Assembly: GCF_019711495.1 (NCBI RefSeq)
Contig: NZ_JAIGNM010000001.1
Coordinates: forward strand, 620,001-684,000
Length of the DNA: 64,000 nt
From: Qipengyuania xiamenensis
GTDB taxonomy: Bacteria > Pseudomonadota > Alphaproteobacteria > Sphingomonadales > Sphingomonadaceae
Reading direction: 5' to 3'
Made by a program: the position numbers and the translations under genes. Shown piece after piece: positions 53,270-61,742 of the stretch; the stretch's first letter is position 1, and each line of letters opens with the position of its first letter. The notes beneath the pieces are model-generated. The model had not been told where the DNA came from, ran no database searches, and was given only the letters and a program-made list of their open reading frames with translations.

Positions 53270-54537
53270 TGCTCGCGCCACTTGAGAGCGTGCACGAGAC
53301 CCAGCAGCACCGGGACAACCCACATGCGGGCGTACATATGCGGCACTGAGAAGGTGAAGCCAGTGAAGACGACAAGGAGGCCGAGCACCAGCGCAGCATC
53401 GGCTCTCAAACTCCGCAGGATGCTGAAACCGAGCACCCAGAGCATGATGAGCAGCACCAGCAGCCCGAGCAGCGATGGAAGCCCTCCCTCCGTCATCAAC
53501 AAGAGCGGGAGAACATGCACCGGGGCCTGATGGGCGCTGACAGCGCGATAGCCGTCGGCACCGAAGCCGATCAGCGCCGTGTCACCCGACAGGCGCCACG
53601 CTTCCAGCGCCATTGCCCAGCGGCCGGAGAAAGTCCCCGCCTGGTCGAGATTGCCCTGGGCAAGTGCCTCCGCCACGCGTTGCTCGAACACGGCGGGCAA
53701 AGGAACCTCTGACGTCACACCAACCGCTATGGCGAAAAGGACTACCAGAACCCCGACCAGCGTGCCTCTTGGCCAGAGGAACAGCGATGCGAGCGGCAGG
53801 GCGATGCTTGCCAGGACGAAAGACGTAAAACTGGCGCTCGAGATCAGGCCCCATCCGGCGAGTGCTGCGCACAAGAAGACCAGCCAGCGCGGGAGGAGGC
53901 CCCGGTGGAAGATGTAGATCAGGCTCAGCAGGCAGAAGGTTGCCACCGCTCCGTTGGTGTTGGGATTGCCTGACAGGGCTCCGACGCGGCCAGTGGCGGT
54001 AATGAAATCGCGCCCCATGACCATCCACGTATCATGGTAGGTGAAGAAAAGGTTCGCACCGAAAGCGATGGCCTGCGAAAGCACCACCCCGAGCGCGAAT
54101 GCGACAATACACCTGTCGAGCACTTGCCGGCGCCAACTCGCCAGCATCATCGGAATGGCGAGGAAAGCGAAGGCATATTGCGCAGCCACGCTTATCCAGC
54201 GCACCGCGACACCGTTGATGATCGAGCTGATCAACAAACCGCCAAGCATCAGCAATAGCCCAATATACCAGATCGGGGTGGCTGACCCGAAGGGCTGTAC
54301 GTTGAGGTGCCCGCGCGCCACGAGGAACATGATCACGAACAGGAACAGGCCGTCCGAGAGACTGAGGTTCACATCGCCAAGCCGCACGATGTTCCATGTC
54401 AGCGTGAACATTCCTCCCAGCAGGCAGAAATAGGCGATCCTTTCCCAGCGCGAGGCATAGGTGCGAGCCTCGGCATGCCTGACGGCACCGCCCGGAGGCA
54501 GGAATTGCTGGTCTGCTGTCGAGCTTGCCAAGGTCAT
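53266..54537 (-). CDS. O-antigen ligase/Wzy-type polymerase family protein
   Basis: A 423-residue protein with ten or more predicted helices and a large outer loop around GALSGNPNTNGAVATFCLLS and GTFSGRWAMALEAWRLSGDT then ALIGFGADGYR, the positions expected for the Wzy_C/WaaL domain. With the flippase and Wzc it would polymerise repeat units. It may equally be a ligase; in an exopolysaccharide locus the polymerase role is more likely. A four-base overlap links it to the flippase. It is divergent from the first pectate-lyase-like gene, with 208 bases between them that show no clear element. Confidence 0.88.
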   Translation of the reverse strand: MTLASSTADQQFLPPGGAVRHAEARTYASRWERIAYFCLLGGMFTLTWNIVRLGDVNLSLSDGLFLFVIMFLVARGHLNVQPFGSATPIWYIGLLLMLGGLLISSIINGVAVRWISVAAQYAFAFLAIPMMLASWRRQVLDRCIVAFALGVVLSQAIAFGANLFFTYHDTWMVMGRDFITATGRVGALSGNPNTNGAVATFCLLSLIYIFHRGLLPRWLVFLCAALAGWGLISSASFTSFVLASIALPLASLFLWPRGTLVGVLVVLFAIAVGVTSEVPLPAVFEQRVAEALAQGNLDQAGTFSGRWAMALEAWRLSGDTALIGFGADGYRAVSAHQAPVHVLPLLLMTEGGLPSLLGLLVLLIMLWVLGFSILRSLRADAALVLGLLVVFTGFTFSVPHMYARMWVVPVLLGLVHALKWREQ

Positions 54538-54745
54538 CCCGGGATTTTTCGGTTGCGCACTGTCGGCAAACCTACCGCTTGTTCCGCCCCGCGCCCAAGG
54601 GTCAGGCGGCTAGTGGATTGACGCATTTGAACCGCAGGTCTCGCAAGGGAATCACCCCGCTACCCCCAAAGAGACCCCGTCCGGCGGCTAAAATACTGTA
54701 TGTAATTGCTGATTTCCTGCCACACGGCAGGTCTGAAGGGTAGCC

Positions 54746-56167
54746 ATGACACCACCGCCTCACAGTTCATCGCGCAAACCGTCGCAATCGAAATGCCGGA
54801 CCGGCCAATCCCGCAGGATCCGGGGCCTTCTGGGTGCGGCCTGCATTGCCGTGACCTCCTGCTCGGGACCGGGCAACGGGCTTGCGCAGCAGATCGACGA
54901 CAGCGACGCCGAACAGGTGGCGCCTCCCGCCAGCAAGCTTGCTTTTCGCGGAGCACAAGGCTTCGGCGCTGTCAGCGAGGGGGGCCGCGGCGGCACGGTA
55001 ATCGCGGTGACTACGCTGGAGGACTCCGGCCCGGGCAGCCTGCGTGCCTGTATCGAAGCAGACGGACCACGCGTCTGCGTATTCCGGGTTTCCGGCGTCA
55101 TCCGCTTCACCCAGCGCCCTCCACGGATACGCAACCCGTATATCACCATCGCCGGGCAAACTGCACCCGGCGGAGGAATAACGCTGGCGCATAGCGGCGG
55201 CGATGCGGGCAGGACCCCGCTGGTCATCAAGGACACGCATGACGTCGTGGTGAGGCACTTGCGGGTCAGGACCGATCGCGCCGGCAATGAACGCGGCTCC
55301 GAAGACGCCGTCACTATCGAACAAAGTTCACGGGTGATCGTCGATCACGTCAGTGCCAGCTGGGCCAGAGACGAGATCGTCAACGGCTACGCCGACAATG
55401 ACGCAATCACGATCAGCAATTCCATCTTCTCCTGGGGCATCCCGAGGCACGACAAGTGCGCCTTGCTGGCGGCGGATTCCTTCGAGCCGCAGCGCGTCAG
55501 CTTCATCGGCAATTTGTGCGCCCACAATGGCGACCGAAATCCGGATATCAATTTCACACCGGGTTCGTGCATCGAGATCTTCAACAACGTCTTCTACAAT
55601 GCGGAATCGGAATTTGCGGAGGTCTGGGAAAGCCATGGCGGAAGCCCGGTGTCGATCGTCGGCAACATTTTCATCGCCGGGCCGGACACGCGGCGCGATG
55701 CCGTGGGTATCGTGCGTCAGACAATCGGCAGCAAAGGCAAGGCCACCGCCTACATCCGCGGGAATGCTTTTGACGGTCCTTTCACCCACCTCGATGGCTC
55801 GGTCGCCGACATCGCCACCGACACCCCGCCCTGCCAGTTCACCATGCAGCCTCTCTCAGCCCAAGACGCCTACTCGCAGGTCCTGCAGTCTGCCGGCGCA
55901 CATCCAAGGGATGCGCTCGACAGGCAGGTTGTCTCCGAGGTCCAGCGCAAGGGCGGCAAACTGGCAAAGGCGCCCGGCAGCATTCCCGCTATCGAGGCTG
56001 GCACCCCCTATCCCGACGCCGACGAAGACGGCATGGACGACCGATGGGAACGCGACCACGGAGCGGATCCCGAAACGGCAGATGCCTGGTCAGACAGCGA
56101 TGGAGACGGGATTTCCAATCTCGAGCAATTCCTCGACGACCTGAGCGACCAGCTCGTAGGTGGTTGA
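54746..56167 (+). CDS. Pectate-lyase-like right-handed beta-helix protein, copy 1
   Basis: A 473-residue exported protein. The N-terminus (MTPPPHSSSRKPSQSKCRTG then a hydrophobic stretch GLLGAACIAVTSCSG) may be an atypical signal or lipoprotein signal. The body resembles pectate lyases: GFGAVSEGGRGGTVIAVTTL, YITIAGQTAPGGGITL, VVVRHLRVRTDRAGN, SRVIVDHVSASWARDE and IFNNVFYNAESEFAE. The C-terminus carries a calcium-type repeat (PDADEDGMDDRWERDHGADP, SDSDGDGISNLEQFLDD). The likely substrate is a uronic-acid-containing polymer, presumably the self-made one. Convergent with the methyltransferase-like gene, 14 bases away. Confidence 0.85.
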   Translation: MTPPPHSSSRKPSQSKCRTGQSRRIRGLLGAACIAVTSCSGPGNGLAQQIDDSDAEQVAPPASKLAFRGAQGFGAVSEGGRGGTVIAVTTLEDSGPGSLRACIEADGPRVCVFRVSGVIRFTQRPPRIRNPYITIAGQTAPGGGITLAHSGGDAGRTPLVIKDTHDVVVRHLRVRTDRAGNERGSEDAVTIEQSSRVIVDHVSASWARDEIVNGYADNDAITISNSIFSWGIPRHDKCALLAADSFEPQRVSFIGNLCAHNGDRNPDINFTPGSCIEIFNNVFYNAESEFAEVWESHGGSPVSIVGNIFIAGPDTRRDAVGIVRQTIGSKGKATAYIRGNAFDGPFTHLDGSVADIATDTPPCQFTMQPLSAQDAYSQVLQSAGAHPRDALDRQVVSEVQRKGGKLAKAPGSIPAIEAGTPYPDADEDGMDDRWERDHGADPETADAWSDSDGDGISNLEQFLDDLSDQLVGG

Positions 56168-56181
56168 TCAGGGCCGCGCTC

Positions 56182-57024
56182 TCAGGCGACAGACAGAACG
56201 AGGTCCTCGACTTCGCTTCCGTCGCCGAACCTCCGGACGATTTCGAACCCGTAATCTTCGTCGAGCCGGAATAGAGTGCCGTTATTGCGACCGGTCACCT
56301 TGTCCGTCCTCACGAGCAGGAGAAGCGCACCCGGTCCGCGCAGGTAAGCCCGCAAATGACCAAGGCCGGTAGAAATCCGGTCGTTCTCGAAATAGTCGAG
56401 ATTGAGAATATTCGCCGCGCGAACGAAGTGGAACTTGCGCTCGAACGCGGGAGTCCGCGTGAAGATGTCATCTTCCGCGATGGTTACGCTGGGCTGGTCC
56501 CTTAGCCGCGGACTGACAAGCTCGACAGGTCGATTGCCTGCCTGTACCTTGGCCGACTTGCCGATGACCTTGCGCAGCGCCGCATTGAGGATCGACCTCC
56601 CTGTGAAGCGATCCAGCCGCCTGTCCCAGGCTCTTAGTGGTCGGCCCAAAATCTCGAACTGGAGGATATGCCCACTGTCCTCCACTAGCGCGCGACTGCC
56701 GAGCGGGCCGTCGAGAATGGATGCGGCAAAGCTGCGATCCGTGGCGGTGATACGGAAGTCGGCACCTGCCTGCTCGAGAGCCTCGGCGAGTTCCATCGTG
56801 GTCGTGCCGGAGGAGATGCCGACGTCGAGAAGTTCGAGCGTCTCTCCCGGAAATGCCTTCCCAAGCTCTGCCGCAACAAGGCCGTCGATTTCCTCGAAGC
56901 GGCGGACGTCGGTTTTCTTGAAGGTATCGTTGCCGGTCTTCAGGCTGCTGAAGAACGCGACCTCGAGGGCCGGTGTGATCTGCTCGGGCGGCAGCGAGAA
57001 GAAGCGCGAAGCTGCGATGGACAT
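56182..57024 (-). CDS. SAM-dependent methyltransferase-like protein
   Basis: A 280-residue protein with a class I SAM-binding signature LELLDVGISSGTTTMELAEA (about 60-79). Further on are ITATDRSFAASIL (acidic loop) and FHFVRAANILNLDYFENDRI, which resemble motif positions of chemotaxis-type or small-molecule methyltransferases. No other domain. The ATG (MSIAASRFFS) is used; an in-frame ATG 34 codons upstream reaches the divergent leader. Substrate is unknown. It sits between the two pectate-lyase regions and is divergent from the glycosyltransferase pair. Confidence 0.65.
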   Translation of the reverse strand: MSIAASRFFSLPPEQITPALEVAFFSSLKTGNDTFKKTDVRRFEEIDGLVAAELGKAFPGETLELLDVGISSGTTTMELAEALEQAGADFRITATDRSFAASILDGPLGSRALVEDSGHILQFEILGRPLRAWDRRLDRFTGRSILNAALRKVIGKSAKVQAGNRPVELVSPRLRDQPSVTIAEDDIFTRTPAFERKFHFVRAANILNLDYFENDRISTGLGHLRAYLRGPGALLLLVRTDKVTGRNNGTLFRLDEDYGFEIVRRFGDGSEVEDLVLSVA

Positions 57025-57243
57025 GGTTTCAGGATGCTCGTTTCCCAACGATAAACAGCCTATCCGCTGGCAAGTCGCAATTGAGCATGCGAGCAAGCCG
57101 CTGCCCCTCCGAGATAACGGCCGCAAGGCTTGGTAGCCTTTTGGATATTGGCCTATTTATCTGCCCATGAGATCCGGGATTACGCCATAATCGGGGCGAT
57201 ACAGCGCGGGAATTCTCTGCGCAGCAACGGCGAGGCCAGTTGA

Positions 57244-58365
57244 ATGCCGATCAGAATATGCTTCCCTTTCACCGACGGAATGGTCGGCGGCAGCCATATC
57301 TCGGCATTGACCATGCTGCGCGAACTCGACCCGGCGCGGTTCGAACCGCAGGTGCTCCTGTCCGGGCCGGAAGGCGATCTGGGCAGGATGCTGGATGATG
57401 AGGGCATACCCTACTCCCGCATCGCCATGCCCGACCCGAGTTCCGAAACGCTGATCGGCCTCACCTCGAGTGTGCGCGCAGCGATTGCTCACCTCAAGGA
57501 GGGCCGCTTCGACTATGTGCACACCAATGAAGGGCGCAACCACGTGGTCTGGGGGCTGGCAGCCAAGTTGGCGGGAGTGGAGCAGGTCTGGCACCATCGC
57601 GGCCATCCCCGTGCGAAGGGCCTTCGCTTCGTCGCGCCCCTGACCGCCCGGGCCGTGGTTTCCGTGTCGCATTACGCATCGCCGCAGCCATCGAACTATT
57701 CGGCCGGTGACCGGTGCCGCGTCATCCATTCTCCCTTCGACACCTCCTGTGCCGACATCGACCGCAGCGAAAGCAGGCGTGAAGCGCTGGAAGAGCTGGG
57801 CTTCGACGCAGACAGTTTCATCGTCGGGTTCTTCGCCCAGTTCGGCGACCGCAAGAGACCGGAAACCTTTGTCGACGCGATCGCCGCGGCCTTGCGCGAA
57901 AATCCCGGGAGGAAGATCTACGGCCTGCTCTTCGGAGAGGAATACGAAGCAGGTTTCGAAGAGCGGGTCCGCGATGCCATTGAACGAAACGGCCTTCAGG
58001 ACCGTGTGCTCATGATGGGCTTCCGCAAGCCTGCAGAGCGCTGGATTGCTGCTTGCGATGCGCTGCTGGTACCCGCCGTGAACGAGCCGTTCGGGCGCAC
58101 GCTCGTCGAAGCCATGCTGGTCGGCACACCGGTCGTTGCTGCAGCGTCTGGAGGCAATATCGAGGCTATCGAACATGGTGAGACCGGCCTCTTGGCAAAG
58201 GCCGACGATCCCGAAGACATGGCGAAGCAGCTCGCGCTCCTCGATGACGATCCCACCCTCGGCGCGCGGATTGCGGCGAACGCGCGCGAGCATGCGCTGA
58301 GCAGTTTCGGAATCAACAAGCACGTGCGTGCGATCGAGGACCTGTACTCGGAAATCGCTGCATGA
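57244..58365 (+). CDS. GT4-family glycosyltransferase
   Basis: A 373-residue GT-B enzyme. N-terminal FPFTDGMVGGSHISALTMLR, VHTNEGRNHVVWGLAAKLAG and HHRGHPRAK; C-terminal VGFFAQFGDRKRPETFVDAI, GLLFGEEYEAGF and NEPFGRTLVEAMLVGTPVVA with the E-x7-E donor motif. It probably adds one residue of the repeat unit. The next glycosyltransferase overlaps its stop by four bases (ATGA). 219 bases separate it from the divergent methyltransferase-like gene; an AT-rich part near 57,140-57,165 could hold promoters. Confidence 0.9.
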   Translation: MPIRICFPFTDGMVGGSHISALTMLRELDPARFEPQVLLSGPEGDLGRMLDDEGIPYSRIAMPDPSSETLIGLTSSVRAAIAHLKEGRFDYVHTNEGRNHVVWGLAAKLAGVEQVWHHRGHPRAKGLRFVAPLTARAVVSVSHYASPQPSNYSAGDRCRVIHSPFDTSCADIDRSESRREALEELGFDADSFIVGFFAQFGDRKRPETFVDAIAAALRENPGRKIYGLLFGEEYEAGFEERVRDAIERNGLQDRVLMMGFRKPAERWIAACDALLVPAVNEPFGRTLVEAMLVGTPVVAAASGGNIEAIEHGETGLLAKADDPEDMAKQLALLDDDPTLGARIAANAREHALSSFGINKHVRAIEDLYSEIAA

Positions 58366-59555
58366 AGATCCTGCACGTCATCACGGGACTGAACGTCGGT
58401 GGCGCTGAAAACATGTTGGCCAAGCTGATCGAGAAAGATCCCAGGCCGCAAACGCAACACGTGCTTTCCCTGCTAAAGCCCGGCCCGCTGGCGGAACGGA
58501 TCACAGCGACCGGCGCGACGGTGCACACGCTCGGAATGGAACGCGGGTTGCCCACGATCGCTGCGGCAAGGCGCCTGACCAAGCTTGTGCGCGAGATCGG
58601 CCCCGACGTCCTTCATGGATGGATGTATCACGGCAACCTGGCAGTCACTTACGCCCAGTTTGCCAACCGGAGTGCAATCCCGACCATCTGGAATATTCGC
58701 CATTCGCTGGAAGATGCCCGGCGCGAGACCCTTCGCACGAGAGCCCTGCTGGCCATCAGCCGGCGCCTGTCGCACCGTCCCAGCGCCATTGTCTACAACT
58801 CCGCCGCATCGGCAGCACAGCACGAAGCCTACGGTTTTTCCGCCGCGCAGCGGATCGTGATCCCGAATGGCTTCGACTGTTCTCTCTTCCGCCCCGATCC
58901 CGAGGCTAGTGAGAAGGTCGAAGCCCTGTTCGGGATACCTCCTGGTCGTCCCGTCATGGGGTGCATCGCTAGGCTCCATCCCATGAAAGGACATGCCAAC
59001 CTTCTGGCCGCTGCCACGATAGCGATGCAGCGAGGCAGCGATTTCCACCTGTTGATGGTGGGTCACGGGCTGGCAGAGCCGCCGAATGATTTGCAGGAGT
59101 TGATCGCAAATCTTCCGTCAGGTCGCGTCACGACCTGTGATGCGCGGCTCGACGTTGCCGAATGGCTGCCGGGTATCGACATACTCGCGGTCCCGTCAGG
59201 CTGGGGCGAGGCCTTCCCGAACGTCATCGGTGAAGCACTCTCCTGCGGCGTGCCTGTAATCTCGACCGACGTGGGTGACAGCAGCGCCATCGTCGGGCCG
59301 GCCGGTGAGATCGTCTCGCCCGAGGACCCGGAGACACTTGCCGGGGCGATATCGAGAATGCTCGAGCTGTCACGGGACGAGCGCAGCCGCCTGGGGCTCG
59401 CCGGCAGGGACCGGGTCGTCGACAATTACTCGCTGGACGCGATCACACAGCGCTACGAGGACCTGTATCGTGAGGTAAGCAGCAAGCGGGGGAACCGGGC
59501 GCCGAATCCGAATCGCCAGGAGCATCCGGTCGGGAAGTCGAACACGCTCAGCTGA
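58362..59555 (+). CDS. GT4-family glycosyltransferase
   Basis: A 397-residue GT-B enzyme with N-terminal ILHVITGLNVGGAENMLAKL, VLHGWMYHGNLAVTYAQFAN, and C-terminal MGCIARLHPMKGHANLLAAA and WGEAFPNVIGEALSCGVPVI with the E-x7-E pair. Its basic tail (RGNRAPNPNRQEHPVGKSN) is unusual in length. It is coupled to the upstream glycosyltransferase. It ends 221 bases before the second pectate-lyase-like gene. Confidence 0.9.
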   Translation: MKILHVITGLNVGGAENMLAKLIEKDPRPQTQHVLSLLKPGPLAERITATGATVHTLGMERGLPTIAAARRLTKLVREIGPDVLHGWMYHGNLAVTYAQFANRSAIPTIWNIRHSLEDARRETLRTRALLAISRRLSHRPSAIVYNSAASAAQHEAYGFSAAQRIVIPNGFDCSLFRPDPEASEKVEALFGIPPGRPVMGCIARLHPMKGHANLLAAATIAMQRGSDFHLLMVGHGLAEPPNDLQELIANLPSGRVTTCDARLDVAEWLPGIDILAVPSGWGEAFPNVIGEALSCGVPVISTDVGDSSAIVGPAGEIVSPEDPETLAGAISRMLELSRDERSRLGLAGRDRVVDNYSLDAITQRYEDLYREVSSKRGNRAPNPNRQEHPVGKSNTLS

Positions 59556-59677
59556 TTTCCCAACCTACCCCAAGGGTTGCGTGAAATGAACCCACACAAC
59601 CAAACAACTCGCCCCAAATAGTGCTCTGTTTGGCGGAATTCCGCGGTTCGGTGTTGATTTATTAACCATCCCCGACA

Positions 59678-59690
59678 GAGAAATATTCTC
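59678..59690. promoter_or_regulatory. GAGAA-ATA-TTCTC palindrome in an AT-rich stretch upstream of the second lyase gene
   Basis: Five-base perfect arms around ATA lie about 88 bases before the lyase start, inside the most AT-rich part of the locus (about 59,650-59,700). Candidate operator or promoter region; the exact -35/-10 pair cannot be assigned. Confidence 0.3.
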
Positions 59691-59776
59691 GATAACATTA
59701 AGTGCAGGAGGGTCGCCGGTGCAAATTGCGCCCAGCCTTCCCCTATCCACCTGAAATACCCTGTAAAGGTTGGCAA

Positions 59777-61588
59777 ATGGCCAAGTTAAACCCCGGCGTC
59801 CTACTTGGGACTGCCGCAGCAACCCTGCTTGTCGCCGCATGTGGCGGCGGCGATTCCAGCGCTCCTCCGACGACCGGCGTACCCAGCCCGAGTCCGAGCC
59901 CCAGCCCGAGCCCGAGCCCCTCGCCTACTCCGACGCCCACCCCGTCGACGGCCGGCGCAGCGGCAGCTTTCGCGAACCCCGACGATGGCGGGATCCCCGA
60001 CAAGGCGATCCACCCGATGGCCTTCCCGACGGCCATTGGATATGGCCGCGTCACCAGTGTCCGTTCGTCGAACGCAGTGGTCTACAAGATCAACTCGCTC
60101 GAAGACTCGGCCGATCCGAACGACGGCAAGATCACTTATCGTGAATGCGCCAAGGCGCTGCCGGTCAATTCGCCTTACAGCATCCCGGCAGGTCGCCCGC
60201 GTTACTGCGTGTTCGACGTGTCCGGCGCCATCACGCTCCAGTCCGAAGCGTGGATCACGACCGAGAAGATTTACATCGCGGGCCAGACCTCGCCCGGCGG
60301 GATCGAACTTCGCCTCGGCAACAATTACAATCCGGTGGACTCGCTGCTCGATACGCGCCGCGACGGGAACCACATGATCGCGCGCCATATCAGGCTGCGG
60401 TTCGCTCCCCACCCCAACCGGCCGTCTGATAACGGCGACCCGATCCGCCTCAACAACACCCGCTACCAGATCGTCGACCACGTGTCGGCGATGTACGGCA
60501 CCGACGAGAGCATGGACGTCACCTGCTCCGACTGCACCGTGCAGTGGTCGATTGCCGGCCCGAACATCTGCCGCGACGCGGGCCACAGCTCGGCGCTTCA
60601 CTGCAAGACCTGGTTCACCAAGCCGGGCAATCGCATGACGATCGCCTACAACCTGTCGCAGCATGGCGTGCAGCGTGGGATGAACGTGTCTCCGGGCGTA
60701 CGCAACGGGGGTGTCGGCGATACCGGCCAGGTCGACGTGCTCAACAACGTCCTCTACAACTACACCGAAGAAGGTGGCCTGCTATCGAACCAGTTCGGTT
60801 CGGTCTATGTGAATTACATCGGCAACACCTGGTTCCGTGGTTCGTACTTCACCAACCGCAAGGGCAATTACTGGCCCGCGCTTTATAACCGCGCGGTCAG
60901 CGGCCTGCCCTACGGCTTCGATGTCTACATGAAGAACAACGTGACCCCGAGGAACCGGATCGCCGGCCAGTTCGGGTCGACGGTGACCGACAATTATCTC
61001 GATGCGGTCGGCTTCCTCGACGGCGTCGATTCCACGACGGTTTGCGGCGTGACTTCCAACGGCCTCGAAAACTGCGCCATCCAGGGCAAGGACGTCGTCC
61101 AGGGAGTCAGGTTCGCGCTGGCACCGGGACTTACCAGGACGTTCGAGGACTGGATGATCTCCAGCCCGATGCAGGGCATGCGCAATGTGCTTGCCTTCGC
61201 CGGTGCGGACCTGTGCCGTGACGGAAGCTGCCGCGACAATGTCGACAAGGCATTCATCGAGGATGTTCGGACCTGCGACGCGGCTCCGTATCTCGTCGAC
61301 CTGCCCAACGACATTCGCACGGCCATCGCCGGCTATGCGAACCTGACGGCAACCGGCGGGGCGCTGCCCGACCGTGACAACGACGGCATGCCCGATGCGT
61401 GGGAAGAGCAGTTCACCAGCACCGATCCCGACAAGTGGGATGCGAACGACGATGCGGACGGTGACGGCTATCCCAACATCGAGGAATACCTCAATTTCGT
61501 GGCCCAGGATCACAATCGCTACCGCGGTATCTACGATGCCGGCACCGGTGCGCTTCCTGCCTATAATTGCGGTCGTCCGATGGTTTAA
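59777..61588 (+). CDS. Pectate-lyase-like lipoprotein, copy 2
   Basis: A 603-residue outer-surface lipoprotein. Lipobox LVAAC puts the lipidated Cys at 22; a Ser/Pro/Thr linker follows (about 35-60, repeated SP and TP pairs). The beta-helix body has KIYIAGQTSPGGIELRLG, ARHIRLRFAPHPNRPSDNGD, YQIVDHVSAMYGTDESMDVT and DVLNNVLYNYTEEGGL. The C-terminus carries DRDNDGMPDAWEEQFTSTDP and NDDADGDGYPNIEEYLNF, calcium-binding repeats like those of copy 1. Sequence is a paralogue of copy 1. It acts at the cell surface and may trim the exported polymer. Own promoter region; a start 25 codons upstream is rejected for lack of a signal peptide. Confidence 0.9.
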   Translation: MAKLNPGVLLGTAAATLLVAACGGGDSSAPPTTGVPSPSPSPSPSPSPSPTPTPTPSTAGAAAAFANPDDGGIPDKAIHPMAFPTAIGYGRVTSVRSSNAVVYKINSLEDSADPNDGKITYRECAKALPVNSPYSIPAGRPRYCVFDVSGAITLQSEAWITTEKIYIAGQTSPGGIELRLGNNYNPVDSLLDTRRDGNHMIARHIRLRFAPHPNRPSDNGDPIRLNNTRYQIVDHVSAMYGTDESMDVTCSDCTVQWSIAGPNICRDAGHSSALHCKTWFTKPGNRMTIAYNLSQHGVQRGMNVSPGVRNGGVGDTGQVDVLNNVLYNYTEEGGLLSNQFGSVYVNYIGNTWFRGSYFTNRKGNYWPALYNRAVSGLPYGFDVYMKNNVTPRNRIAGQFGSTVTDNYLDAVGFLDGVDSTTVCGVTSNGLENCAIQGKDVVQGVRFALAPGLTRTFEDWMISSPMQGMRNVLAFAGADLCRDGSCRDNVDKAFIEDVRTCDAAPYLVDLPNDIRTAIAGYANLTATGGALPDRDNDGMPDAWEEQFTSTDPDKWDANDDADGDGYPNIEEYLNFVAQDHNRYRGIYDAGTGALPAYNCGRPMV

Positions 61589-61742
61589 TAGCCCTATGGT
61601 CTAAGTGCTCTGGCTAATCTCAATAGCCATCATTTTATCCTATGGGTGATATGGTGAGCGTCTCGGAACGTTCATACTGCGGGTGGAAACGCCCGGGCTA
61701 TGCTGCCTTGGCGAAAGCCTTTTTAGCAGCCGAGACGCCACC

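Noticed and set aside
54746..56167. Plant-pectin degradation enzyme
   Set aside because: No pectin uptake, KdgF or uronate genes are near; the setting is polysaccharide synthesis and export.
59880..59950. Short tandem DNA repeat, CRISPR-like or satellite
   Set aside because: It is the coding sequence of the Ser-Pro/Thr-Pro linker of a lipoprotein, with no spacers.
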